From contig CM055094.1 in the NCBI GenBank assembly GCA_029204225.1, positions 18,784,208 to 18,848,207 on the forward strand: 64,000 nucleotides of DNA. Direction: 5' to 3'. This document shows positions 44,801 through 55,602 of this stretch, piece by piece. A program made the position numbers and the translations under genes. The first letter of the stretch is position 1, and each line of letters begins with the position of its first letter. Origin of the DNA: Diphasiastrum complanatum. Its lineage: Eukaryota; Streptophyta; Lycopodiopsida; Lycopodiales; Lycopodiaceae. The notes under the pieces were generated by a model. It made no database searches, was not told where the DNA came from, and saw only the letters and a program-made list of their open reading frames with translations.

Positions 44801-46700
44801 ATTATGATGCTTTTCCACAAAAAACTTGAACTTTACAAAAGTATCAAATACTTGAGACTTGAAGGAAAGTAAGAACACCAAACAATATCTTGAGTAGTCA
44901 TCAATGAAGGTTAAAAACATGGATGAACCTCCATTAGATTTGGTGCTAGCAATGTGCACATCCGAGTGTATGAGTTCAAGAGGATGAGAGGACTTTGTGA
45001 TGAAGTTAGGAAACACCTTCTTATGTGCCTTGGATAAGGCACAAGCTTCACAAACCTTGTCTTCCTTCCCAATAGACCTTGGTAGGCCTAAAGCATACTC
45101 CTCCTTGATCATAGCCTCCATGGAACCCGAGTTGACATGTCCAAGTCTTTTGTGCCATAAAGTAAAGGTAGATATCTTGCTCTTCTCGGCCAACATGACA
45201 ACATTAGTATCCACAAATGCATCCAGCTTATAAAGTTTGACATGCCCTTAGCCACTATCTTACCCTTCTTCTTGATGAAACATTCATTTGAAGCAAAGTC
45301 AACATTGAAACCATTGTCTACCATTTGGCCAACACTTAGTAGATTCTTTGTTATTGTAGGAATGTACAAAACACCTTCTATGTTGATCTTTTTGGAAGAT
45401 CCTAAGCAAAGGGGAATGCTACCAACTCCTTCAATCTTACAAGCTTCATCATTTGCTGTATAGATAGACTTTATAGGTCCATCATAAGATAAGAGAGAAG
45501 AGAAAAACTCCCTTTTACTAGTCATGTGTGAACTAGCACCCGAGTCAATCCACCAAGGATATTCTCCTTTGAAGCTTGTTGAAGAAAATATGGACATCAT
45601 GAGAGAGTCCTCATGTGAACTCTCCTCCTCCTCCTCTTTGCTCATGTTGGCTTGGCTTTGATCTTGCTTCCTCTTGAAGCATTCCGAGGCATAATGCCCC
45701 ATCTTGCTACAATAGTAGCACTTCACCTTTGATTTGTCCTTCTTGACTTTGGTGGTTGATGGAGATGCCTTTGAGGGTCCTTCTTGATCCTCAAGCTTTG
45801 TAGACTTCTTGAATGTTGATCCTTTGCCTTTGGACTTGCCTTTGCCTTTGGTGAAGAGAGCTTGTTCATCTCCACCTTGGATGGAAAGCCTATCCATCCT
45901 CTCTTGCATTTGGCTCCTTCTTGATTCCTCGGCCATGAGTGTGCCTTGGAGTTCTTCAAGTATGGGTAGCTTACCCATAATTGCATATCCCTGAACCAAA
46001 TTGTCAAATTCAAAGCTTAGTCCATTCAATATGAGTTGAACAAGCTCTTCATCCTTGATAGTGTCACCTATAAAGGCTAGCTCTTTGTTCAATTCCTTTA
46101 CTCTTAGGACAAAAGTATGTGCACTCTCTCCTTTCTTTTGATAGCTTCTATAGATTTGATTCTTCAAAGCTAACATTCTAGTTTGGTTCTTGGATTCATA
46201 GACCTTTTGCAAAGTCTCCCAGGCATCTTGAGCTGAATGAAATCTCCTACCTCTCTTAAGAGTTCATTTGCAACATTCATTTTTATGCAATGTAGTGCAA
46301 CATTGCACCTCTTGATGTATTTGGCTTTTTCTTGAGGATGAATAGGTTCACCCTCCTTACCATTTACAATCTCCATCAGATCTTGCATGATCATGATAGA
46401 TTCCATTCTAACTTTCCATATGGAATAGTTAGTTTTGTTGAGCCTTTCATTAGTATCCAAAAGATATGCATTTATAGATGCCATCTAGTCTCCTAATCAA
46501 GGACTTGACACAAATGAAGGTTACTTCTATTCATTTGATTGAAGGTCTACCTTATCCCACTTCTTAGGGACCTGAAAAGATCAGTAATAGACTTCCTATA
46601 AAGATCTAAGAATGATCTCTAACAAAATCAAATCATAGAATACTAGAAACAATGCACTTGCTTGATTAAAGTAGACAATACTAGTAGATCGTCAGCTTGG
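41828..46700 (-). mobile_element. Copia element H, 5'-truncated
   Basis: The 3' LTR is 41828-42509 (682 bp), bounded TGTAAAAATT...TTTTTAACA, with a purine tract next to it (GTGAGGAGGAG on the minus strand). TTCACACGTGTGAA is at 41994-42007. Gag-pol fills 42524-46484. To the right I find only about 200 bp of leader and no primer site or second LTR, so the 5' end is lost near 46700. The exact right junction is uncertain. Confidence 0.85.
42524..46484 (-). pseudogene. Copia gag-pol, element H
   Basis: Three pieces on the minus strand. 46484-46170 is gag N-terminus (MASINA...NYSIWKVRMES). 46212-45109 is gag, a knuckle CYYCSKMGHYASEC and protease DSGASSHMT. 45214-42524 is an 896-residue pol with HKRLGH, HSDVH, RSDNGGEF, NGVAERRN, YVDDI, DSNFAGD (first Asp kept, second changed to Asn) and STEAEY. 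A frameshift near 46235 and another near 45240 break the polyprotein. The pol piece alone is almost undamaged, so inactivation is not very old. Confidence 0.9.
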
Positions 46701-46813
46701 AGGTAAACTCTGTTTTTCTTAATACATTTTAAAATCAGTATTCTAGTGAAATATTTTCAATCTAATTCATTTTGTTTCATAATTGATTTCTTGTGTGTTG
46801 AATTATTTTGCAG

Positions 46814-47104
46814 TCACCCCAGCGAAATGATTCATTCAGTTGTGGGTGGTACACACTGTAGAATGCCAAGCTGTTTTTTGAGTGGTTCATCCTTCAACAA
46901 GATGTTGATATTTCTAAGGTAATAAATTATGTTTATTCTTATTTTGGAATCATGATTAGTTTTCTATTCTGGTGATGTTATTGACCATTACTAATACATG
47001 AATGCTCTATTTTGCAGTTTACACTTCCTGAGTACACATCAAGCCAGGTGTATAGATTTAGACAAGAAATTATCCTGAGTATACTGGCTTGGGCAAGGCT
47101 TTAG
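46814..47104 (+). pseudogene. Ulp1-type cysteine protease, C-terminal exons
   Basis: Two exons (46814-46918 and 47018-47104) joined by GTAATA...TTTTGCAG. The first begins after ATTTTGCAG, so upstream exons once existed. It reads QRNDSFSCGWYTL, the Gln (oxyanion) and Cys (nucleophile) block of Ulp1/SENP C48 peptidases, followed by a helix (NAKLFFEWF) and a tail (RFRQEIILSIL). The His and Asp of the triad would be in missing 5' exons, probably removed with the H insertion. A TAG at 46859-46861 breaks the first exon. Ulp1 domains are known passengers or parts of several plant transposons. Confidence 0.6.
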
Positions 47105-47608
47105 CCTCCCATTATTGATGATGGTGCAAAGGATGATGTAGTTGTACTAAATTAAGATCTGAAAAAATATAGATAGCATAGAACAAAAATACATGTATAG
47201 ACTTCATAGAAAAATATACATTGATATATCAAATGTTGTTCCAGTTTATGAATTTAAGAGCACAAAATACATGTATAGATGCCCAACTTGGGCTTTCATT
47301 TATTGAATGAAAGGGTGTATACACAGATTTTTACTAAAGTTTATTTGAAACTATTGTTCTCCCACAATGGTGATTGTTGTAGGTAGATCTTTGCAGCACG
47401 TTATCAGCTCCTGTCTTTTTCGCATCTGTGACATGGCAAATATTAGTGAATGTGCAATTGTAAATCATGACATTTTCTATAAATTTGTTCTATTTTGAAA
47501 TGGCAATAAACATAAAGTACTTACGAGTCTTTCGTTGATGATAAATCTGAAATATGTTGGTAGATTGGTTTGTGATAGCATGAGCTCTATTTTGATAAAA
47601 TCAAGCTT
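47105..47608. other. Gap between convergent genes
   Basis: AT-rich 3' ends of the Ulp1-like relic (+) and the two-exon gene (-). No further coding signal. Confidence 0.45.
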
Positions 47609-48709
47609 CTAGTGCTCTTCCACCTCAACCATAGTCAAATATTCCTCATTGTAGATAATTCTTATCTTCATTCGGTTTGTGTGACCATTTAGTTCAAAGT
47701 CTTGATCCAGTGGTAGCCATGTACCTTCAATTTTCTTGTATCTCTGATAGCTATATGTGAGACTGAGCATTTGCTTTTTGATATGATAACGAAAGATCAT
47801 TGAGGACTTTTTAATCCTGCATTCTATGTTATTATTTGTTTTACTATCCCAGCCTTGATCCATGAGATCTGACAAAGTCTCATATGATAAATCCTTGCAA
47901 ACAAATAAAGTTGGTGTCCTACGAACACTAGCACTCGAGAAAAAATCAACAAATGTATGCAATGAGATAAACCAACTTAGGTGAACAATTTTCGAGCCTG
48001 TGCTTATCTTCATAGCATTTTTTATATCAATGAGTAGCTTGCATCTCAAGGATTCAGAAACAATGATGTCAGGAGTAGGCCACTCATCACTTTGAAAACT
48101 AGGCAATGGAATTGCTTCGAGCTTGCCAAAACCTCCATCTCTTTGTGGCGTATATAAAGATTCATAAAAATAGATACCACAATCTACAAGTTTCTTTGGA
48201 CTTCTTCCTCTGTATTGTAGCTTTCCAACATCAGAGTGAATCACATCTAATATTCCTGCAAGTGATTTTGCGGGCTCCCATTCACTTATGCATGATGGAT
48301 ATAAATCTGAAAGAAAAAAACAATGTTGAAGCATTTAAATCATAATCTGAAGAGCATCAATAAAGAAAATCACCTAGAGTGCATATGTTTTGATATACTT
48401 ACAATTACATTTTTGATGATCATGAGGATTGATATCATGTACTTTGATTTCTGAATGCATATATACATGTTGCACTAAGACTTCTGATATCGATTGACCC
48501 GGGGTAGTCTTAAACTCCAAAATTTTTGCTTTCCAATAAGATTTGTAAGTCATTTTTGTTCTTTTCTTTTGTCGAAAATTGCCCTTTGATGATGGATGCA
48601 GTAATACCCATGAGTTCTTTGTATATTTTGTTGGCTTCCTATTATCAGCTTCATCTTTCTCATTGTAAAGAATCATAGAATCGATTGTAGATTTGGCTCT
48701 CCTCGCCAT
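47609..48709 (-). CDS. Intact two-exon gene, 334 aa, BAH-like N-terminus
   Basis: Exon 1 is 48709-48403 and exon 2 is 48306-47609. The intron has GTAAGTATATC at its 5' end and a TTTTTTTCTTTCAG 3' end, and the reading frame is preserved. The ATG at 48709 is used because the open frame upstream has no ATG. Exon 1 has a basic start and a segment WVLLHP...YWKAKILEF...SEVLVQHVYMHSEI that resembles the strand pattern of BAH or Tudor-like chromatin-reader domains, but only weakly. Exon 2 (about 230 residues) is of mixed alpha/beta character with no motif I know. No stop or frameshift is present, unlike all neighbours. It converges on the Ulp1-like relic and probably belongs to the same transposon; it could also be a captured host gene. 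Confidence 0.6.
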
Positions 48710-49070
48710 TGCTATTTTCAAAGCTTGGGCGCCAAAAATCTCTCTGATATGTTACTTAATTTTAATTTTTCGTATCACATTTAATCTAATGTGAATGCCA
48801 ACATAGTCACAGTTACTACGTATACCATATTTTATGTAACTGTACATACTACATTTCTATAACTGTAACTAGTATAGTTAGAAAATTTCATTATACTAAC
48901 CAGCATAGTAAAGTAAATTTAACTTGAGATATTGACGTCGGACAGATTAGCACGTGCCAGGCAGGAAGAAGAAACCAATGGGATATGTCCATGCTGCCCG
49001 GACACAAATTTCAAAGTTTTCTATATTGCATTTTTATTTTTTAGTTAATTTGAACTACGTTACATAGAAT
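48710..49070. other. Upstream of the two-exon gene and right edge of the multi-gene element
   Basis: AT-rich until 48900, then a GC-richer stretch (GACGTCGGACAGATTAGCACGTGCC). The right end of the transposon should be here, but no terminal inverted repeat could be matched to the left side. Confidence 0.4.
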
Positions 49071-49577
49071 TCAAATCTGTGCATTTTGATTGGGCCTGGT
49101 AGGGTTCCATGTTCTAAGAAGATTCTCATCTTTTAACAAATGTTGCAAAGGCAATAAATCACTAAAAGCATGTGAGTTAATGAAATCACCACCACAAACT
49201 ATGAGAGAATCAAGTGTTTCATCATAGTCAATCCCCTTGAATTGAGCATATCCCTTGGCAACTAGTCTTGTTTTATAATTGTTCACACTACCATCTTGAT
49301 TAAGCTTGATCTTAAAGACCCATTTGCAAATAGTAACATTTTGTATCTTTGATGGATGATCAATAATATTACAAGTATCTCAAACAATGCATCATATACT
49401 CACTTTTCATTGCATCAAATCACTCTTTTGTTGCTAAAGTTTCATTCACACTTCAAGGAACATCATCAAACTTAAGGTAGTAATAAGGGCAATAAAAATT
49501 AAACAATCATCAACTTGTAATTACTTCTCTCTTCCTTGTATTTGAGCCTTGATGGTTGCATTTGGACTCTGATACCA
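49071..49577 (-). pseudogene. Copia pol fragment joined to a primer site, element J
   Basis: The minus-strand frame shows [23 protein letters not shown], the RT fingers of copia, then jumps to an RNase H-like [12 protein letters not shown]. Further right are damaged RT-start sequences, and at 49565-49577 a primer-site complement (GACTCTGATACCA). Gag, integrase and most of RT are gone, so this is an internally deleted element. Confidence 0.7.
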
Positions 49578-49690
49578 TGTTAAAATCAGAGGTTATGAAC
49601 CTCATTTGGATACTAAAGCATTGAAAAAGCATCAAAGGTTTCACTTGTATCTAATAGATAGAAAACTAGCACACAATTCAACCTATTTTG
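49578..49690 (-). repeat. 5' LTR start of element J, split by element I
   Basis: TGTTAAAATCAGAGG at 49578 directly follows the primer-site complement. After 113 bp the LTR is interrupted by element I. Its continuation should be right of 54997. Confidence 0.5.
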
Positions 49691-50522
49691 TGTGAAAAAT
49701 GCAAAAATAAGTTTGGTAGAGGCCAAAAATCTTGTATATAGATAAACACACATGTGTGGAGCCTGTTCCCACGTGTGAAAATAGTGTACTTGTCATGTAC
49801 CATAATCATATAGGTTGTACATATGATTTAATTCAAGTTCTAGTGGCTAAAAAGGCCAAAAACTAGTTTTCTAGACATATGACACATGGCATCAATCTAT
49901 TGATTGCATGAGCCACATCCTTTGGTTAGGTGTCATATCCCATGTGTAGAGAACAGCTCACATGTGTGGAATAAGCTGAAGTAGGTGAATTTTGACTTCT
50001 AGAAGATTTCCAAGTAGATCTCCATATAGAAGGAAAATGGACCAAAAGTGCTCAACATAGAAGGTTTTGTCCAAGTGTCAGTTTTGCATGATGAATCATC
50101 ATATGACAAAGCACCTTCACACATGTGAGATCAGAGGGATGATCAGTACCATGAGCTCCCACTTATTGTATATATAGAGCCACATTTGGCCATAATCAAT
50201 GTGAGACACCAATCTTGGTTTTGGAAGCAATTTTGAGTGATTCTCTCCATTTGTCTACATTTGTTTTGATTGTTTTGAGGTTCTATCAATGTGTACTTGA
50301 TTTTCAGGTTGGAGTCCATACTCAGACAGTGTTTCACACGTGTGAAACCATAAAGTACACTTACCTTCAATTAATGATTGTTCTTGTTAGGATTTTGTGT
50401 CTAGAATTGATCTAGATTGATCTTAATCTGAAGTAGATTGATAGATCAAGTAATCTGACAACCAATCCCTCTTGAGGATCAGATTAGGATCCACTCTTGG
50501 TCCTTTTTGTACTTTTTCCACA
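49691..50522 (+). repeat. 5' LTR of element I
   Basis: 832 bp. It is rich in CACATGTG and CACGTG words: ACACACATGTGTGGAG (about 49749), CCCACGTGTGAAAATAG (about 49769), CTCACATGTGTGGAAT, CTTCACACATGTGAGATC and the full TTCACACGTGTGAA palindrome (50333-50346). TATATATAGAG near 50162 is a good TATA box for the LTR promoter. Confidence 0.9.
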
Positions 50523-52196
50523 TGGTATTAGAGCCTAGTACAAGAGGTTTTGTTGAAATTGATAGGGTTAATCCAAATCAAAGCCAAAATTAGCAGTTTT
50601 TTGGAAACTAGTCAAATTTTGGGTAGCGAGTTGGATTTGATAGATATTCTCAAAAATTTTGGACCAGAACTTGTTGTGGGCTGTAGGAACCCTTTTCACA
50701 CATGTGAGGCCATACAGATCCGATTTTGGCTAAGAAAATTCAAAAATTTATACAATTTGACTCACACACCCAATTTGAGAGATTTTTGGTGCAAAATCAA
50801 GCATTTTCTATAGAGAATCTAATCCCTTGATTAGTTCGTGGATTAGATCAGCCAAGAAATTAAATTTGAAGCTTGAATTAGGTGCATTAATTGATTATCT
50901 CTGTTTTTTTGAGTGCATGTTGAAGTTGAGAGAGATTTTGCTAAAAATCATAGATTAAGGAGTGATATGCAAGGTGAGAGGTTGAAATCCATTGTACCAT
51001 CACTCTAGATTTGTTCAAGAGTGATAGGGTCAAGTTTAGAAGCATCAATTTGCTAGAAAACATCCTTGGATCTGTCCTCCAAGTGAAACCTTTGAGAGTT
51101 TCTAGTGCATATAGAGCATCTATGCAAATCTTTTGTAGAATTTGACATAGATTGGCTTAAATTGAGAGTTCTAGAAAAGAGATTGAGATCCAAGTCACAT
51201 TATTCAATCCTACTCAATTTGTTTGAGTGTTTGTGAGGTTTGAAAAGAGTCATTAAGGTGTCTATGGCAAATGTGTAGAGAGAGATCCAATTTTCTAAGA
51301 GTTCCTTCCTTTGTAGAAGGCAAGATATAGAAGCTCATTTTGTGTTGTTATTGGTGGATAATTTGTATTCTCCTAGGTGATCAAATCTTTCTAAGTGGCA
51401 TTAGATCTTTGAAGCACAATATCTTAGTGAGAAAAATCACAACGTTTGATTTTGAATTTCATTCTAAGTCTTAAAAGGTAGAGTAATTGGTGGAATCCAA
51501 TAGGAGTTATTGAATTCAATTTATTGAGCAAAAATTGATATAGTATGTATGAAACTCAAATTAGTTCTATTCAACTTTCTTTGTGAGAGTGTGAGGGTCA
51601 ATTTGTGATCCCATTTGATGTCTAGAATGAGGAGGAGTCCATATTTGAGTATTCATGTATGGTTGAGATCTTTGTGAATCTCTAGTTGTCTAATTTTTAA
51701 GCTTTGTGAAAAATTGGTGGTATAGTTTGTTTTCATCAAATCAAATTCATTCTAAATCTCAAGAGTGAGATTATTTGGGTCAAGAGTGAGTCCAAAAGAA
51801 GTGATTAAGTTTGATTTTCATGTATTTGAAACAAAACCCATCTTTTGTTCAAGAATCTCAAGTGTTGAGAGAACTAGTCAAGTGAAAAGGAAAATCTAGG
51901 TGTCAAATCTTTTTCATATCCATTTCAACTTTCAAAAGAAATAGTCATTACTATTTAATGAGTCCAATAGGAGATTAGATCTGATTTATTTTGTGATTTG
52001 ATTCAAAGTCTGTGTGCTTTTGTCTTACTGATCAAAGCAAAGTTTCCAAGTGACTAGTCATTAGTGTGAAGATTGATTCTTAGGTTTGTGAGCTAGATCT
52101 TTTGTAGATCATTCTATATTGTTAAAGATGTTCAAATCTAGTCTCTTGAAAGTCACAAATTACATTTGTAGAATCATATCACAGTTTTTTATTCAC
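50523..52196 (+). other. Leader of element I
   Basis: Primer site followed by about 1.67 kb with no long sense ORF. The text is low in complexity (many TTTGTGAGAT, GATCAAATC words) but no exact tandem repeat was found. Confidence 0.5.
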
Positions 52197-52655
52197 ATGG
52201 CATCGAAAGGTGGCATCCTATCGAAGGAAAGAAAGGATCATGAGTGCAACCTTTGTGGCAAGGGAGGATATTTTTTCTCAAGATGCTACAAAAAGAAGAC
52301 CAATCCATCCAAGGAGAACCAAAGCAAGGGGTCCAAGGTGAAGGATGGAGCTTCAAGTTCAAAATGCAAATACAAGAAGGACAAGTCCAAGGAAAGGTGT
52401 TTCCTTTGTGGAAAGGTGAATGAGGCTTGGAGTCTCACAAGGACTTGCAAGATTTGTCTTCAAGAGTCCATCACAACACATGTCAAATCTTTTGAAATTT
52501 TTCATTTGGAAGTGCATTGTTTGGTTCAAGATGCAAAGATAGATGACACTTTCATGAAAGTAACTTGGATTTATGTCCTTGAAAAGTATTTTGCTTGGAA
52601 CTTTGGACAAGTTCAAACTTATTGTTATTATCCAAGAGAAATCAATCAAGAATAA
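52197..52655 (+). pseudogene. Gag-like ORF with two degenerate zinc knuckles, element I
   Basis: 152 codons from the ATG at 52197 (MASKGG, like element A gag start, but the capsid body is missing). Two knuckles follow: CNLCGKGGYFFSRC, where the usual His is Tyr, and a partial CFLCGK. The rest (CKICLQES...FMKVTWIYVL) aligns in order with the collapsed pre-integrase and integrase segments of copia. It is therefore a fusion of gag start, nucleocapsid and shrunken integrase. Confidence 0.55.
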
Positions 52656-54043
52656 GGAGCAATCACAAAATGAAAATAATTTCATTTATGCGCTCATGTC
52701 AACTTATGAAGAACCATTTTGCTTTGAAGAGATTTTTGTATCTCAAAGGTGGATTAAGGCAATACTAGTTGAGTGTGATGCCTTAAAAGATAGCAAAATA
52801 TGTTTTCCTTGTAAGCTTACATTAGTTATGAAGTCAAGGAAATGGAAATATCTTCATAATGTAGGATCTTTTGGTTTCAATAAGATCATGAATGATGTGT
52901 TCATTCATAAAGATGAAAATTGTAAGTTTTCAATCTTAAAGGCAAGTTGTAAACTTCTTATGAGAATAAGTGAAGCATCCAAAGTGGACACTTATATCCA
53001 TAATCAAGTAGTTAGCCTTATTGAGATGGAAATGCCTTTTGATTTCAATATTAGAAAAATCATGCCAAGTTGTGGTGATTTTTGGACTTATGTTTTTAGC
53101 ATAAGTAATTTTGATAATCATAGGAAGTGCATATTGTGTGGTCATAGTTGTTGTGATCATTCTGAGACATGGAGGTCTCAAATTTCCATCAAAAAGGAGC
53201 ACCATGAAGAGGATCTTAAGGAGTCATCTCAAGGAGGAGAATCCTTCTCAAGGTTCAAGTGTGCCTAGGATTGAGGAGGAGAGACCTTCTCAAATTGTGA
53301 TTCCAAAAAGAAACTCAAGAAATATGGTTGAGTCCATGTGGCTCACATTTCAAGGGAAAGAGGAGCATATTTCATGTGGTATACATTACATACTTATTTC
53401 TCTTATGTCATTTGATAAATCAATTTGCTTTAGTGAGATCATTGCATCTCAAAATTGGAGTAAAACCATACTAGTTGAGTATTAAGTCTCTCTTGAGAAC
53501 ATAGATGATGTTCTTAAAAGGTTGAAATTGATTTTAAATCAACTAGAAAGCAAATGGTTATTTCATCAAATGTATGCTCTTGAGTCATGCAAGAGCAAAA
53601 GTGATTTGTTCACTCATAGTTTGAAAATTTGTATTGAGGCAAATTGTAAACTCTTTATGAGAGTAAGTGAATCATCTTCTAAAGACACTTATCTCCATAA
53701 TGAAGTATTTAGCCTCATTGGATCAGAGATTAGCATGGTAAACAAGCACGAAGATATGATGCAAACACTTTGTTATTATAGCATGCATAGTCTTGCCAAT
53801 TTGGATGAGTCTAATTCTCTAGATCGTGGTAACATGATGTTAGATCTTTGTGATCCTAATAAATCAAGAAGAAATATTTATTTTCTCATGAGGGAGCATG
53901 CACATGAAGAAGGAGCAAGCCTCAAAGTCAAGCATCTACATGAAATTTGGAAGGAATCAATTTTGGAGGTGCTAGGATGGTGCAAAGCTCTCAAGCTCAT
54001 CAAAGATGTCAACATCAAAGAAGCACTATCATGGATATGGTGA
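52573..54043 (+). pseudogene. Altered pol ORFs with a duplicated module, element I
   Basis: Two main frames (52573-53268 and 53522-54043, bridged by another frame at 53111-53485). Each has an RT-start-like segment (EEPFCFEEIFVSQRWIKAIL; a similar one near 53420) followed by a module with CKLLMRISEASKVDTYIHNQVVSLI (first copy, about 52950-53025) or CKLFMRVSESSSKDTYLHNEVFSLI (second, about 53645-53720). The two halves look like a ~700-bp tandem duplication. No RT catalytic motif follows. A similar module occurs in element B. It may be an extremely diverged RT finger region or a captured sequence. Confidence 0.5.
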
Positions 54044-54180
54044 TTTCAGATCAACATCAAGCTCATTGGCTGATCTTCACACCTTTTGAACCAGCAAAGA
54101 CCAATTCAGCCCATGGAGTCAAGTTCAAGATCATCACGTTTTCCATCAAGCTAGATTTACCAAGCTAGATTTTTGAGGAG

Positions 54181-54991
54181 TGTGAAAAATGCAAAAATAA
54201 GTTTGGTAGAGGCCAAAAATCTTGTATATAGATAAACACACATGTGTGGAGCCTGTTCCCACGTGTGAAAGTAGTGTACTTGTCATGTACCATAATCATA
54301 TAGGTTGTACATATGATTTAATTCAAGTTCTAGTGGCTAAAAAGGCCAAAAACTAGTTTTCTAGACATATGACACATGGCATCAATCTATTGATTGCATG
54401 AGCCACATCCTTTGGTTAGGTGTCATATCCCATGTGTAGAGGACAGCTCACATGTGTGGAATAAGCTGAAGTAGGCGAATTTTGACTTCTAGAAGATTTC
54501 CAAGTAGATCTCCATATAGAAGGAAAATGGATCAAAAGTGCTCAAAATAGAAGGTTTTGTCCAAGTGTCAGTTTTGCATGATGAATCATCATATGACAAA
54601 GCACCTTCACACATGTGGGATCAGAGGGATGATCAGTACCACGAGCTCCCACTTATTGTATATATAGAGCCATAATCAATGTGAGACACCAATCTTGGTT
54701 TTGGAAGCAATTTTGAGTGATTCTCTCCATTTGTCTACATTTGTTTTGATTGTTTTGAGGTTCTATCAATGTGTACTTGATTTTCAGGTTGGAGTCCGTA
54801 CTCAGACAGTGTTTCACACGTGTGAAACTATAAATTACACTTACCTTCAATTAATGATTGTTCTTGTTAGGATTTTGTGTCTAGAATTGATCTAAATTGA
54901 TCTTAATCTAAAGTAGATTGATAGATCAAGTAATCTGACAACCGATCCCTCTTGAGGATCAGATTAGGATCCACTGTTGGTCCTTTTGTAC
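54181..54991 (+). repeat. 3' LTR of element I
   Basis: Matches 49691-50522 with scattered substitutions, one ~10-bp deletion near 54671, and loss of the last ~10 bases. TTCACACGTGTGAA is at 54813-54826. Confidence 0.88.
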
Positions 54992-55407
54992 ATTTTGCAT
55001 CTAATTGGCAAGAGCTTTTGAACACCACAATAAAACTAGAAATAATGGATCCTCACATCTTGTCACACACATGGAAAGTATAGTACTTTGATCAAATTCA
55101 GATCCATTCATTAGACACAAAAAACATCACATTCATCATTCACCCACTCCTCATTAAAGAGAAAACTTGCCAAAATCACCATCTCTTGATAATCTCTCAA
55201 AGTATGTACAAAATGAGCTCTCAATCCAAATCAAATGATCTCGGATATGAGATTAGGGTAGAGTGCCATTAGGGTAGACCCTAAAGCCCTGGCTGTCAAA
55301 GCCTTAGATCATGCATAATTACCCTCAGTGGTAGCTCGAGTCAACTGTCTTACAAAAGTAGGTGGCCGACCTCATCAAAAATCCCAATCATCTAGGAACA
55401 TCATGAT
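54992..55407. other. Probable continuation of the element J LTR, then unknown
   Basis: Right after element I the interrupted J LTR should resume. No independent LTR end could be recognised. CACACACATGGAAAG near 55063 is a CACATG word like those in other LTRs. No ORF. Confidence 0.35.
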
Positions 55408-55602
55408 ATAATTCACTTTAGAAAAATATTTATTTAAATAATTTCATTTCATTATCAACATGCAAAAAAAAAAAAAAAACCTCATCATAATATAATTCAC
55501 TTAAGAAAAAATATATATTTAACCTCATCATAATATAATTCACTTTAGAAAAATATTTATATACCTAATTTCATTTCATTATCAACATGCACAAAAAAAA
55601 AA
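55408..55602. repeat. AT-rich tandem duplication with poly(A), period ~128 bp
   Basis: ATATAATTCACTTTAGAAAAATATTTAT, then TTTCATTTCATTATCAACATGCA plus an A-run, occurs at 55408-55482 and again at 55536-55602. A further half copy (CTCATCATAATATAATTCACTT) lies between. Both copies end in long A-tracts, and the second A-tract passes directly into the palindrome patch. Confidence 0.7.

Larger units (their letters stand above)
49691..54991 (+). mobile_element. Non-autonomous copia-like LTR element I
   Basis: LTRs lie at 49691-50522 (832 bp) and 54181-54991 (about 811 bp), highly similar. They begin TGTGAAAAATGC; the left copy ends TTTTTCCACA, and the right copy lacks these last ~10 bases. TTTTG flanks both sides (49686-49690 and 54993-54997). 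The primer site TGGTATTAGAGCC is at 50523, and a GGAG precedes the right LTR. The 3.66-kb interior has a 1.67-kb leader, a gag zinc-knuckle ORF and two ORFs derived from strongly altered pol. No intact protease, integrase or RT motif exists, so it would depend on other elements. Confidence 0.85.

Noticed and set aside
38580-48815. 13-bp word ATAGTCACAGTTA at both sides of the multi-gene element (38580-38592 and 48803-48815)
   Set aside because: It is a direct repeat, not inverted, and too long for a typical target duplication. The flanks do not match, so it was not used as an element boundary.
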